A stretch of 64,000 nucleotides of DNA, taken from the NCBI RefSeq assembly GCF_030413635.1, contig NZ_CP129235.1, positions 3,162,001 through 3,226,000 on the forward strand, given 5' to 3'. The stretch's first letter is position 1. Each line of letters opens with the position of its first letter. The stretch is from Planococcus shenhongbingii (GTDB taxonomy: Bacteria > Bacillota > Bacilli > Bacillales_A > Planococcaceae). Both the position numbers and the translations under genes were made by a program. The notes under the pieces were generated by a model. That model saw nothing but the letters and a program-made list of their open reading frames with translations. It ran no database searches and was not told the DNA's origin. Positions 8,633 through 17,609 of the stretch are shown piece after piece.

Positions 8633-8736
8633 GACACTCCCCCCCTTTTCAAAAAGAATTTGAATATTCTTACTACACTCATAATATCATATATCTCTCA
8701 TTTCCGATACAAAAAAGCACAGGGCTAATCAAACCA

Positions 8737-9099
8737 TTATGCCAAATTGTGACGGCGCTGCTTCTTTGGAGACACAATAAAATGCATCTCATTGGAGGGG
8801 ATTAGAATAAATAAAGAATCCATTAGAGAGCGGAGAAATATTTCGAATTCCTGTTCTTCCGTTTCCCTTTTTTTGAAGATGATGCAATTGGCATGAAAAT
8901 CGATGCGCACTTCTTTTAAAGGGCTATCCGGAAATAGCTCATTGTTGGTAAATACGAAACTATCATGCGACGCAGCCGCCTGCCATTCCACTTTTGGGAA
9001 GCAGCTGTCTGCATGCCGCCAGAAAAGCTCCCACCGGCTGATTGCCTCTGGAGTTATTACATACCTTAAATCCGGAATTGCTAAAACATAGGAATCCAT
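8737..9099 (-). CDS. Hypothetical protein, about 120 residues
   Basis: A soluble alpha/beta protein without a motif I recognise; it ends in a basic tail (PKKQRRHNLA). The AAAGGAG at 9110-9116 is one base from the ATG at 9108 but ten from the ATG at 9099, so the shorter form (MDSYVLAIPDLRY) is preferred. It is separate from the IDEAL gene by about 100 bases and is followed upstream by a repeat-rich gap. Confidence 0.6.
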   Translation of the reverse strand: MDSYVLAIPDLRYVITPEAISRWELFWRHADSCFPKVEWQAAASHDSFVFTNNELFPDSPLKEVRIDFHANCIIFKKRETEEQEFEIFLRSLMDSLFILIPSNEMHFIVSPKKQRRHNLA

Positions 9100-9177
9100 C
9101 AAGTCCATTCTCCTTTCGTTATTGTTTTTTAGGTTTACACGGATTGGACAAGTTATTTACAGCAGCAGATATTTCAC

Positions 9178-9216
9178 AAAACAGCTCCGCTTGCCATGGG
9201 CGTCTCTGCTGTTTTT
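9178..9216. repeat. Short form of dispersed element B
   Basis: AAAACAGC and GCTGTTTT arms enclose TCCGCTTGCC and GGCGTCTCT. The same body occurs at 46261-46300 with different but still paired arms, and a long form lies at 21704-21819. Confidence 0.65.
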
Positions 9217-9285
9217 CTTCGGATTTAAGTGATCAATCATCAAAAAGCTGTATCAATGGTCCTCTCTTTTCCAGAAAGCTTCTCT

Positions 9286-9375
9286 AGCGCCGACGCGTCC
9301 ACGGGCAAGGTGGAGCGATGAGACGAGTGTCCTTCCCGGCTTATCGTGGAAGTCCTCCCCATAGCGGCCGAAGCG
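9286..9375. repeat. Dispersed 90-bp element A, copy 1
   Basis: It begins AGCGCCGACGCGTCCACGGG and ends GCGGCCGAAGCG, with a central hairpin. It is one of four copies (others at 21841, 38040 and 43376), all in the same orientation. This copy sits between divergent genes and is the most diverged. Confidence 0.75.
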
Positions 9376-9564
9376 GGATTTTCAAAAATCATTTTTCAGT
9401 TCAACTGATATAAAACAGAACCAAATTCACGCCGCCGGCAGCAGAAATCCGTCAGTGAAAACCCACAGATCCATCAAAAGATAAGCACTAAATTTTCTTC
9501 ATCGTTTACGGAGCTCTCTGAAAGCCGTATAATAGAAGGAAAGTTTTTATTTGGAGCGATGCAT

Positions 9565-11097
9565 ATGGCTACGGTTCAATCCCTAGCAAAACGGTTCGAT
9601 GACACGATACACAATTATATGGCTGCTATCGACAAATCACTCAATCCATCGCGTGAGCAGGATGAGGAAATGGTTCGAAAAGCAGTCTTTTTAGTGCGCC
9701 ATGACGGAGTGCAGATTTTGTCGTTCAATGAAGAGCGGCTATTGCTTGAAGCAATCGTCAAAGATGCCCATACAGTTAAAGTTCTGTTAAACTTCGATAA
9801 ATTGAACGCCGCTTGCGCTTGTCCGCAGGAAGAGATGTGCCGCCATAAATTGGCTGTGGTTTTTGCGCTTTACCAGAAAATCGGCTCTCTATCAGAATGG
9901 GTAGCTGACTGGCGATCCCGCCCTTCTGATCCCCTTAGTCTCCTTACCAGCAAACGGTCACCTGATCAATGGACACAGCTTATCCGCAATGCCTGGCGCG
10001 ATCCAGTTCCGGATTACACAACACGCAATTATTTTTATTTTGAACAGATGTATGAAGGGCGTTTGAAAAATGCGCTTTCCTTTGTGCCTCTTGAACGGGA
10101 ATGGAAAGTGTTTTACCGCACCTACGCCCATCTAATTTCACTTATGGAAGTCTGGAACACGTATATCGCCGGAACGACTGAAGTGCACCATTCTTTCTTT
10201 AAGACTTGGTTTGAAGATGAACTCCACGCCATCCGCGATTTGCTTGAGCAATTGCGTGTCCAGCACCGCACATTTGAAGCAGATGATTTCTTAAAGCATT
10301 TGCGGCAGCTGGTCCGTTCTTTTGTCCAAGTGAAAGGCGGTTCGTTTTCACAGCGCTTTACGGTTTACCGTTTGTTTTGGACCACTCTTTTTACAACGAA
10401 TAAACTGCGGATGGAAGAGATATCTGCTTTTGACCGGCCTGAAAACCGGATTGAGGCGTTTTTCGCAATTTTGTTGCAAGACGATGTTTCAGTGAAGAAA
10501 ATTTCACCGGAAGAGACGCCCGATTGGGTGCAGCTTGCCATCCTGGCAGAAGAAGAACAGCATGAACAGGCATTGGCGGCTATTTTAATGGCCGTTAAAC
10601 CGAACGTAAAAACATTCCTGTTCGATGGTTTATATACACAATACCGCCATCAGTATGTCCGTGTTTTGAGCCGCCTGTTTTCACAAATCCATTTAAGCGA
10701 AACGGATTGGGAAGACTTGTTCAAACAATTTGGCCATTACGGGCTGCCGGCTTACTCTACTTACCTGATTGAAAAACAACTTTATAAACAATGGGCGGAA
10801 TTGCACCATCTTCATAATTCACCGCTGTATTTTGCCGAAGAATGCGGCTTGAAAGAAGTTCAGGAAGCCGCTCCAGACTACGTATTGCCGCTTTTCCACC
10901 GGTATGCAATGGATTACTTGGAAGAACGCACCCGGCCGAGCTATAAACAGGCGGTCCGGATCTGGAAGCGAATGAAAGCCGCCTGTAAAAAAAGCGGTCA
11001 AATGGAGTTTTGGAAAGCCTATATGACTGAAATCCGGACACAAAACAAACGTCTGCGGGCACTCCAGGAAGAGATCGAGAAAGGACATCTTGTATGA
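9565..11097 (+). CDS. SWIM zinc-finger protein, YwqB-like
   Basis: About 510 residues. Near residue 85 the sequence ACACPQEEMCRHKL gives the C-x-C ... C-x-H pattern of a SWIM zinc finger, a predicted DNA- or protein-binding module; the rest is helical. GGAG lies eight bases before the ATG at 9565 and only two before the ATG at 9559, so 9565 is chosen. The stop overlaps the start of the SNF2 helicase gene by four bases (ATGA), matching the ywqB-ywqA pair of Bacillus. The two products probably act together on DNA; the process is unknown. Confidence 0.8.
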   Translation: MATVQSLAKRFDDTIHNYMAAIDKSLNPSREQDEEMVRKAVFLVRHDGVQILSFNEERLLLEAIVKDAHTVKVLLNFDKLNAACACPQEEMCRHKLAVVFALYQKIGSLSEWVADWRSRPSDPLSLLTSKRSPDQWTQLIRNAWRDPVPDYTTRNYFYFEQMYEGRLKNALSFVPLEREWKVFYRTYAHLISLMEVWNTYIAGTTEVHHSFFKTWFEDELHAIRDLLEQLRVQHRTFEADDFLKHLRQLVRSFVQVKGGSFSQRFTVYRLFWTTLFTTNKLRMEEISAFDRPENRIEAFFAILLQDDVSVKKISPEETPDWVQLAILAEEEQHEQALAAILMAVKPNVKTFLFDGLYTQYRHQYVRVLSRLFSQIHLSETDWEDLFKQFGHYGLPAYSTYLIEKQLYKQWAELHHLHNSPLYFAEECGLKEVQEAAPDYVLPLFHRYAMDYLEERTRPSYKQAVRIWKRMKAACKKSGQMEFWKAYMTEIRTQNKRLRALQEEIEKGHLV

Positions 11098-13820
11098 ATC
11101 AGTTCCAAATAGAAGGAAGCCGCACTTATTACTTGAAAATCAATCGCATGGAAGATTTTCACATCCAGGCAACAAATGAATTGGGAAACCGGATACCTCC
11201 GGAAATTTGGAAACCGTATTTGTATTTTCTAGATAAAGAAAGCTTTTATGGATTAACCGCGCGAATCGATGGATTAGACCTGCTTTTGACGCCGGCGGAA
11301 TTTGTCCGATTGTTTCAGCAGGCTCCCCATCATTATGTTTCATTCTTAGGGCAGCGCGCCGAAGACGACACCTGGCTGAAACTGGCCGGAAAAGTGGCCG
11401 ATTCGCTGAACGACCCAGACTTATGGAACCATATATCAGTGGACGGTGAAGATATCCTGTTCGACCCGGCTTATGGCGATCCGGAAATCCAGGCCTTCCT
11501 TATCGATACCATTCAACACCAATTACGGCAAAAAGGGTTGACTCCCGCACAATTGCCATTTATCCAGCATTTTGTTCAGCACGCGGGTTGGCAAGGCCTA
11601 CAAGCAACTGAAGATTACGTTATAGCTGCACAATTGAGCGAACCGGATACGGATGCTTTTTGGTCTTTTAAAGTAGTGCTGCGTCCAAAACGCGGTACGG
11701 TCTACTGGTCTCCGTCAAAACGCCGCGCTGATCAGCCGATTGAAAAGGTCCTTCCTGAGAAATGGAAAGTCCATTCCCAGGAAATCAGACAGCAGCAGAT
11801 CCTGCTGCTAAGCCTATGCCCGTCGGTGGAGAGCTATGACGAAAGCCGTCTTTTCCATGAAGAATGGACAGATGCCCAAGTGCTTGAGTTTTTGCGCAAT
11901 GATGCAGAAATCCTGCAGGCATTCGGCATCGAAGTCTCCATTCCGTCTTGGCTGAAAGCTGTCCAGGAATCGAAAGTACGGGTGCGGGCAAATATCCACT
12001 CCCCTGTCAAAAAGGCATCGGTGGTAGGTCTGGATCAGATCGTCCGTTTTGACTGGCAGTTTTCATTGAACGGCCATGAACTCAGCATGCAGGATTTCCA
12101 GCAGCTTGTTGCTGAAAACAAGGAATTTATCCGCATCGGCAATGAATGGGTCCGCGTCGATTCAAATCTGCTGATGCAATTGCGGAAAATGATTGAAGAA
12201 GCCGATGATGCGGAATGGACGATCAAAGACATGCTGTTCCAGAATGTGCCGGAAATCATGTTCAATGAAGAATCCGAAGAAGAAGACGACCCATTAGTCG
12301 AATTCCATCTGAACAAATCGCTTCGTTTGCTGCTCGATAAGCTGCTCGACAAACGTGATTTGCCGGAAACGCCGATCCCTCCAAATTTACTGACAGAACT
12401 TCGGCCGTACCAAAAAACCGGATTCGATTATCTGGTCTTTATGCGGCAAGAAGGATTTGGCCTTTGCCTGGCGGATGATATGGGTCTTGGAAAAACGGTG
12501 CAGTTGATTGCTTATCTCTTGCATGTACACGGAAAAAATCCGGAACAGCCGTCACTGATCATTTGCCCGACTTCCGTACTCGGCAACTGGCAAAAAGAGC
12601 TGGAGCGCTTTGCTCCTGATTTGAAAGTCGTCACCCATTACGGCAGCACTCGCCCGAAAGAAGGGGAATTTTTACACTTCTTGAATGACGAAAAACCGGA
12701 TGTTGTGTTGTCGACTTATGGAATCGCTTCTTCTGATGCGGTGGAAATCCAAGCGGTCCATTGGACCAGCATCACTCTCGATGAAGCGCAAAACATCAAA
12801 AACATGTATACGAAACAGTCACGGACCATCCGTAAATTTAAAGGGAATCACCATATAGCGCTGACTGGTACACCGATTGAAAACCGGCTTTCTGAATTAT
12901 GGTCAATTTTCGACTTTATCAATAAAGGCTACTTATATCGCATCAAACAATTCCAAGAGAACTTTATGATTCCGATTGAACGCGATGATTCAGAAGAACA
13001 TAAGGAAAAACTGCGCAAACGCATTCAGCCTTTCTTATTGCGCCGGACGAAAAAAGATCCCGACTTGCAGCTGAACTTGCCGGAAAAGCTAGAGCAGTTG
13101 GAATACTGTCCGCTTACTCCGGAACAAGCTGCTTTATACGAAGGTTTGGTCCAGGATACGGTGCAGAAAATGGAGACGCTCACAGGCTTCGAGAAAAAAG
13201 GGCTTGTGCTGAAAATGTTAAGCAAATTAAAGCAGCTATGTAATCATCCAGCACTGTATCTGAAAGAACCTTATAGTTCTGCTGAAGAAATACTGCCTAG
13301 ATCTCAGAAGCTGGAGCGTATTGTGACTCTCGCCGGGGAAATTGCAGAACGCGGGGAACAATGTTTGATTTTTACGCAATACATCGGCATGGGCCATTTG
13401 CTGCAGCAAGCGATCAATGAATTATATGGCCATGAAGTTCCGTTCTTGACAGGAAGCATGCCAAAAAATCAGCGGGATTCGCTGGTCGCTTCTTTCCAAG
13501 CAGGTGAATTCCCAATCTTTATCCTATCTCTGAAAGCAGGTGGCACCGGCCTGAACTTGACTGCTGCCACTCATGTCCTGCATGCAGACAGATGGTGGAA
13601 CCCTGCTGTTGAAAATCAGGCGACTGACCGTGCTTACCGCATTGGCCAAACGCAATTTGTCCATGTCCATAAATTTGTGACCATCGGGACGATCGAAGAG
13701 AAAATTGACTCCCTGCTGACGCAGAAGCAGTCAATGTCCGAGCAGTTTATCCAATCCAGCCAGTGGATGACGGAACTGTCAGATCACGAACTAAAAGAAT
13801 TGTTTTCTTATAATTTATAA
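11094..13820 (+). CDS. SNF2-family DEAD/H helicase, YwqA-like
   Basis: 908 residues. The SNF2 ATPase core begins near 430: motif I DDMGLGKT (about 462), motif Ia ICPTSVLGNW, motif II DEAQ (about 563), motif III LTGTPIENRL. The C-terminal helicase lobe carries FTQYIGM, LSLKAGGTGLNLTAA and DRAYRIGQ. The N-terminal 400 residues resemble the SNF2 N-terminal region of bacterial SWI/SNF proteins. These enzymes translocate on double-stranded DNA and remodel bound proteins. Coupled to the SWIM-protein gene and closed by a perfect 12-bp terminator. Confidence 0.9.
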   Translation: MNQFQIEGSRTYYLKINRMEDFHIQATNELGNRIPPEIWKPYLYFLDKESFYGLTARIDGLDLLLTPAEFVRLFQQAPHHYVSFLGQRAEDDTWLKLAGKVADSLNDPDLWNHISVDGEDILFDPAYGDPEIQAFLIDTIQHQLRQKGLTPAQLPFIQHFVQHAGWQGLQATEDYVIAAQLSEPDTDAFWSFKVVLRPKRGTVYWSPSKRRADQPIEKVLPEKWKVHSQEIRQQQILLLSLCPSVESYDESRLFHEEWTDAQVLEFLRNDAEILQAFGIEVSIPSWLKAVQESKVRVRANIHSPVKKASVVGLDQIVRFDWQFSLNGHELSMQDFQQLVAENKEFIRIGNEWVRVDSNLLMQLRKMIEEADDAEWTIKDMLFQNVPEIMFNEESEEEDDPLVEFHLNKSLRLLLDKLLDKRDLPETPIPPNLLTELRPYQKTGFDYLVFMRQEGFGLCLADDMGLGKTVQLIAYLLHVHGKNPEQPSLIICPTSVLGNWQKELERFAPDLKVVTHYGSTRPKEGEFLHFLNDEKPDVVLSTYGIASSDAVEIQAVHWTSITLDEAQNIKNMYTKQSRTIRKFKGNHHIALTGTPIENRLSELWSIFDFINKGYLYRIKQFQENFMIPIERDDSEEHKEKLRKRIQPFLLRRTKKDPDLQLNLPEKLEQLEYCPLTPEQAALYEGLVQDTVQKMETLTGFEKKGLVLKMLSKLKQLCNHPALYLKEPYSSAEEILPRSQKLERIVTLAGEIAERGEQCLIFTQYIGMGHLLQQAINELYGHEVPFLTGSMPKNQRDSLVASFQAGEFPIFILSLKAGGTGLNLTAATHVLHADRWWNPAVENQATDRAYRIGQTQFVHVHKFVTIGTIEEKIDSLLTQKQSMSEQFIQSSQWMTELSDHELKELFSYNL

Positions 13821-13822
13821 AT

Positions 13823-13852
13823 AATTCGGTCAGGCCCCCACCTGACCGAATT
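13823..13852. terminator. Terminator after SNF2 helicase gene
   Basis: AATTCGGTCAGG and CCTGACCGAATT form a perfect 12-bp stem with a CCCCCA loop, three bases after the helicase stop and seven before the end of the convergent small gene. Confidence 0.85.
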
Positions 13853-13858
13853 CCCATT

Positions 13859-14017
13859 TTAGACGGAAAGACCATCACCCTTTTGGACGGAACGGAAAAT
13901 TGCTTTTAACTCACTTAGTTCCCGCTCCGCCTCTGCCAATCGCCGATGAAGCTGAGCCGTCATTTTGATCAATTGCTCCATATGCACTTCCAATTGCAAC
14001 TGCGCGTCTTTTGGCAT
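13859..14017 (-). CDS. 52-residue coiled-coil protein
   Basis: ATG at 14017, TAA at 13859. The ribosome site AAAGGAGG is well placed. The product is almost one helix with heptad spacing (LQLEVHMEQLIKM, then AQLHRRLAEAERELSELKAI). It starts 25 bases downstream of the ssbB stop and is probably cotranscribed with it. I do not recognise a family; it is likely a small oligomerising or partner-binding protein. Confidence 0.6.
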   Translation of the reverse strand: MPKDAQLQLEVHMEQLIKMTAQLHRRLAEAERELSELKAIFRSVQKGDGLSV

Positions 14018-14042
14018 TCCTAAGTGCCTCCTTTGTTTGGCG

Positions 14043-14453
14043 TTAAACGTTTACTCCATCCGTCCCAGGCGGCTGGAAGTCAAAGTCTGCTTCAGACTCG
14101 GGCTCCGGCTGTCTGTGGGCGGATTCTTCTTTTTCTTTCCTTTTGTCCAAAAAGCGGATTTGATCACCCAACACTTCAGTGACATACACACGCGTTCCGT
14201 CTTCTTTGTCATAATGCCGGGACTGCAGCCGGCCCGTGACAGCAATAAGCGACCCTTTCACACAGTATTTCGAAATGTTTTGGGCTGGACGGCCCCATGA
14301 CGAACAAAGGACAAAATCGGTTTCTATTTCCCCTTTCTGATTTTTATAGTTCCGGGACACCGCTACAATGAAAGAAGTATGTATGCGGCCTTCACTCATG
14401 ACACGGCTTACCGGATCTTTCGTTAATCGACCTACAATTCCGACTTGGTTCAT
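14043..14453 (-). CDS. ssbB: Single-stranded DNA-binding protein, SsbB-like
   Basis: 136 residues with an OB fold (MNQVGIVGRLTKDP, then YVTEVLGDQIRFLD). The C-terminal tail is acidic but ends FQPPGTDGVNV, without the DDDLPF-type tip that housekeeping SSB uses to recruit partners. This fits the competence-associated SsbB paralogue, which coats incoming ssDNA, as does the neighbouring ywpF-like gene. The ribosome site AAAGGAGGTGA is strong. A promoter with nearby A/T boxes lies upstream. Confidence 0.85.
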   Translation of the reverse strand: MNQVGIVGRLTKDPVSRVMSEGRIHTSFIVAVSRNYKNQKGEIETDFVLCSSWGRPAQNISKYCVKGSLIAVTGRLQSRHYDKEDGTRVYVTEVLGDQIRFLDKRKEKEESAHRQPEPESEADFDFQPPGTDGVNV

Positions 14454-14480
14454 TTACTCACCTCCTTTGGAATTACAGAA

Positions 14481-14510
14481 AGCATACTAAGCAAAGTGAA
14501 TATTGTGCAA
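14481..14510 (-). promoter_or_regulatory. ssbB promoter with upstream A/T boxes
   Basis: On the minus strand TTGCAC (14505-14510) and TATGCT (14481-14486) are 18 bases apart. Just upstream, AAAA-N5-TTTT at 14517-14529 and AATA-N5-TTTT at 14547-14559 resemble ComK half-sites. Confidence 0.5.
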
Positions 14511-14734
14511 AATACCAAAAATTATTTTTGCCGCATTTATGCCTGCAATATTTTATTTTTGAATACTGCTGAAAAAGATTTTTATCTATGCATGAGGATG
14601 GAATGCCCAGTTGGTAAGCTTTCTCCATCTTGTGAAAAATAATATTTAGCATATTTCCAGAATATTTTATGCTGATAGCCGGAGAAATTATGGCTGTGAT
14701 ATACTGTAAAAAAGTGATGTTTGGAGGGATTTCC

Positions 14735-15172
14735 ATGAAGACATTTAAAATGCTGTCTTTGGGCGTGGTAAACGACGAGGAAGTAATCAACTATCCGCTG
14801 CAGGACGGCATCATCATTAACCAGGAAAATAGCCATCGTTCATGGGTGCTCGAAATGCTCATGGACCTTGAGTATCAGGAAACTTTCCAAAAGATGATGA
14901 ACTCCGGTGACATATATGATGTAAAAGTGGTCATCTCCTACCCTGACAACGAGCCTGCTACTTTCCAAGTAGCGATATACGGCGTCAAAGTGATGGGTGA
15001 CCAGATTTCTGTGCTGATGAAAGGCACCTTGAAACGGGTACGCCGCAAATATGCGGAGTCCTTGCTGTCTGAGCTTCTTGAAGACGGCCTTGAAGGTACG
15101 GAATTGCTGGAACGCTTTGAACACGACATGCGGACACGCCCAGGGCTGCGGAAAGACGGAGCAAAAACGTGA
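14735..15172 (+). CDS. YwpF-like protein
   Basis: About 145 residues starting MKTFKMLSLGVV, with GGAGGG eight bases upstream of the ATG at 14735; upstream in-frame ATGs lack a ribosome site. The predicted beta-rich N terminus and long C-terminal helix (ESLLSELLEDGLEGTELLERF) match the YwpF family of Bacillus, which also lies next to ssbB. Function is not established. A good -10 (TATACT, 14700-14705) precedes it. Confidence 0.7.
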   Translation: MKTFKMLSLGVVNDEEVINYPLQDGIIINQENSHRSWVLEMLMDLEYQETFQKMMNSGDIYDVKVVISYPDNEPATFQVAIYGVKVMGDQISVLMKGTLKRVRRKYAESLLSELLEDGLEGTELLERFEHDMRTRPGLRKDGAKT

Positions 15173-15176
15173 ATAG

Positions 15177-15223
15177 AAAAAAGAGGCTGCCAGGAATATT
15201 TCACTCCTGGCAGCCTCTTTTTT
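15177..15223. terminator. Bidirectional terminator between ywpF-like and fabZ genes
   Basis: Nineteen paired positions (A6 GAGGCTGCCAGGA against its exact complement ending T6) around a nine-base loop. It serves both convergent genes. Confidence 0.9.
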
Positions 15224-15228
15224 CTGTT

Positions 15229-15672
15229 TTACTGCTTTTCGCCTACTACAGGCCCTAAAGCAAAAAGGATATCGCATTCGCATACCAATTCTCCATCTAC
15301 AGAAGCAATTGCATGCCCTTTGCCCATAGAACCGCGGACTTTGGTCAATTCAACTTCCAGTCTTAACTGATCGCCAGGAACCACTTGGCGTTTGAACCGG
15401 CAATTGTCGATTCCCGTGAAAAATGCCAAACGGCCTTTATTTGCTTCCATTTGCAGAACTGCTGTAGCTCCTACTTGCGCAAGTGCTTCAACAATCAGCA
15501 CCCCCGGCATAACCGGGTAGCCTGGAAAATGGCCGTTGAAGAATTCTTCATTTGCCGTTACGTTTTTTAATCCGACCGCTTTTTTTCCTTCTTCAATTTC
15601 TAAAATCCGGTCTACCATTAAGAACGGATATCGGTGCGGCAAAATTGCCTGAATTTGTTCAACTGTTAACAT
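15229..15672 (-). CDS. fabZ: 3-hydroxyacyl-[acyl-carrier-protein] dehydratase
   Basis: 147 residues, the usual FabZ length. It dehydrates 3-hydroxyacyl-ACP in type II fatty-acid synthesis in the cytoplasm. The hot-dog fold signature [14 protein letters not shown] carries catalytic H48, and E62 follows in VEALAQVG. The start is preceded by AAGGAG. It lies downstream of the epuA-like gene with a 42-base gap, the same order as in Bacillus near mbl. Confidence 0.95.
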   Translation of the reverse strand: MLTVEQIQAILPHRYPFLMVDRILEIEEGKKAVGLKNVTANEEFFNGHFPGYPVMPGVLIVEALAQVGATAVLQMEANKGRLAFFTGIDNCRFKRQVVPGDQLRLEVELTKVRGSMGKGHAIASVDGELVCECDILFALGPVVGEKQ

Positions 15673-15714
15673 TGTTCCAGCTCCTTAATAAATGAAATAA
15701 AACAGGAGCGGAAG

Positions 15715-15981
15715 TTATTTCTTTCCGCTCATGATATCAATGATATGCTGCCACGTTTCCCATTTCAACGCGTCCTGCGGATTGCCATCTCCAATAACGC
15801 CATATCCGACCATAACTCCGAGAACCATTGCTAATGCTATCAAAGCTATGACAATTACAATCCGCAGCCAAATAGGAAACAGGCGAATTTGTACCCACTT
15901 GCGCTGTTTCGGTTCCGCTTTTGCAGTTGTTTCTTTTTGTTCCTTTTCCTGAAGGCTTACCTTCTTTTTCGAATCAACCAT
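15715..15981 (-). CDS. EpuA/RNA polymerase beta-like small membrane protein
   Basis: 88 residues: a basic N-terminal cytoplasmic tail (KKKVSLQEKEQKE, EPKQRKWVQIRLFPIW), one membrane helix (LRIVIVIALIALAMVLGVMV) and a short outer part (GDGNPQDALKWETWQHI). This is the EpuA (PF11772) type, often misnamed DNA-directed RNA polymerase subunit beta; it has no polymerase motif. It lies between mbl and fabZ, as in many Bacillales. Function is not established. Confidence 0.75.
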   Translation of the reverse strand: MVDSKKKVSLQEKEQKETTAKAEPKQRKWVQIRLFPIWLRIVIVIALIALAMVLGVMVGYGVIGDGNPQDALKWETWQHIIDIMSGKK

Positions 15982-15984
15982 TCA

Positions 15985-16265
15985 CTCAGTCAACCTTTCC
16001 ATCGATGCATGCCGCTTATTGAACCAAGGTTTTATCCCGCTTTAACGGTCAATAAACTCCCTCTTCGCCACTTGGGAGATCACTGGCAGCAAAAGCCCGA
16101 CTGGATCAACCAACAATCAATAGGAGATAAAGCTCCCATCGGTCGAAGTTTCTCTTTAATGCCCAGAACTCAACTATTGGTGCTGAATTGAACTTGCATC
16201 TTCATTAGTTGTCATTATACTAAATAATTTTATCAATGCCATCTGACATTCGTCACGTACCAGAT
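15985..16265. other. Unassigned gap between mbl and epuA-like gene
   Basis: About 285 bases. In Bacillus flhO and flhP occupy this position; neither is present. On the minus strand it holds several short paired segments (for example GGGAG/CTCCC), and TATAAT at 16213-16218, but no ORF with a ribosome site. Confidence 0.4.
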
Positions 16266-16270
16266 CAAGT

Positions 16271-17326
16271 TCACTCGGTGGTGGCTTTTTTCTCTTCGCT
16301 GGACCGCATTTGGAAATTTTTTAACAAGCCTTGTTTGCGCAAGGAGAATCTATCCATATTGTCCAATATGATTCCTGTGCCAAGAGCGACGCTGTTCATC
16401 GGCTGCTCTGCAACCATGACAGGCACTTTCAAATGCTCTGCAAGAAGGTGGTCGAGGCCATGAAGCATTGCTCCTCCACCAGTCAATACCACTCCGCGAT
16501 CAATAATGTCTGCAGAAAGTTCCGGTGGTGTTTTTTCCAATACTTTCCTAGCAGCAGCGATAACCAGGTTAACGGATTCTTTTAATGCTTGCTCAATTTC
16601 TGCAGAATGAACGATAATGACACGCGGAAACCCGGTGGCCATATCCCGTCCGCGCACTTCCATTTCCTCTTTCCTGCCGTTTGAGAAAACCGATCCAATT
16701 TTTATTTTGATGTCCTCAGCAGTTCGTTCGCCGATAATTAGTTTATGATGGCGTTTGATGTATTGAAGAATATCGTTGTCAAAGACGTCTCCCGCAACTT
16801 TGATGGATTCGCTTGTGACGATTTCCCCCATGGATAAGACAGCAACATCTGTAGTTCCACCGCCCATATCAATGACCATATTGCCGCTGGGCTGATAAAT
16901 ATCCATTCCTGCTCCAATTGCAGCCACTTTTGGTTCTTCTTCCAAAAACACTTTTTTGCCGCCGGATTTTTCTGCAGCTTCACGGATTGCTTTTTGTTCA
17001 ACACTTGTGATATTGGTCGGGCAGCAAATCAAAATGCGGGGTTTGGTCATAAAGCCTTTTACTTTTAAAAGATCTAAAAAGTATTTAAGCATAATTTCTG
17101 TCACATCAAAATCAGCAATAACTCCATCTTTGAGTGGACGGATAACCATTATATTATCAGGCGTACGGCCGATCATTTTCTTTGCTTCTTCTCCAACTGC
17201 TAAAATCTGGTTTGTCTTTCGATCTATTGCCACTACTGACGGCTCATTCAAGACAATTCCTTTTCCTTTGACGTGAATCAGGACATTGGCTGTACCGAGA
17301 TCAATTCCGATATCTTTTGAGAACAT
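16271..17326 (-). CDS. mbl: MreB-like actin homologue, Mbl
   Basis: 351 residues of the MreB/Mbl family, filament-forming actin homologues that guide lateral wall synthesis. The actin-fold motifs are clear: phosphate 1 DIGIDLGTANV, phosphate 2 VIDMGGGTTDVAV, adenosine loop VVLTGGGAMLHGL. The gene order (murA, mbl, epuA-like, fabZ) points to mbl rather than mreB or mreBH. The start has GGGAGGGG nine bases upstream. It is directly downstream of murA here, without spoIIID. Confidence 0.9.
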   Translation of the reverse strand: MFSKDIGIDLGTANVLIHVKGKGIVLNEPSVVAIDRKTNQILAVGEEAKKMIGRTPDNIMVIRPLKDGVIADFDVTEIMLKYFLDLLKVKGFMTKPRILICCPTNITSVEQKAIREAAEKSGGKKVFLEEEPKVAAIGAGMDIYQPSGNMVIDMGGGTTDVAVLSMGEIVTSESIKVAGDVFDNDILQYIKRHHKLIIGERTAEDIKIKIGSVFSNGRKEEMEVRGRDMATGFPRVIIVHSAEIEQALKESVNLVIAAARKVLEKTPPELSADIIDRGVVLTGGGAMLHGLDHLLAEHLKVPVMVAEQPMNSVALGTGIILDNMDRFSLRKQGLLKNFQMRSSEEKKATTE

Positions 17327-17567
17327 TTATCCGTTTCCCCTCCCACCAATAACGCACGATATATACGAGTCAAAAAAGACTCTCCTAAGTGAACATTTTA
17401 GCATAGTCCCACTAGAAAAGAAAAAGAATCATCTAGGAAGTAAGACCAGTTTTGTAATTTTCAAAGAATATTACCAGACGTTTCATTCTCACCATTGGCG
17501 CTGTTCAAAGATTGGCTGCTTGAATCCTAAATGGTTCAGGCTTCTCTTCTTCCCCATCAAATAACAA

Positions 17568-17597
17568 AAAGCCTGCCAACAAAAGCTGACAGGCTTA
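17568..17597 (-). terminator. murA terminator
   Basis: AAGCCTGTCAG and TTGGCAGGCTT pair imperfectly and are followed on the minus strand by five T. Confidence 0.8.
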
Positions 17598-17609
17598 GAA
17601 TATAATGTA

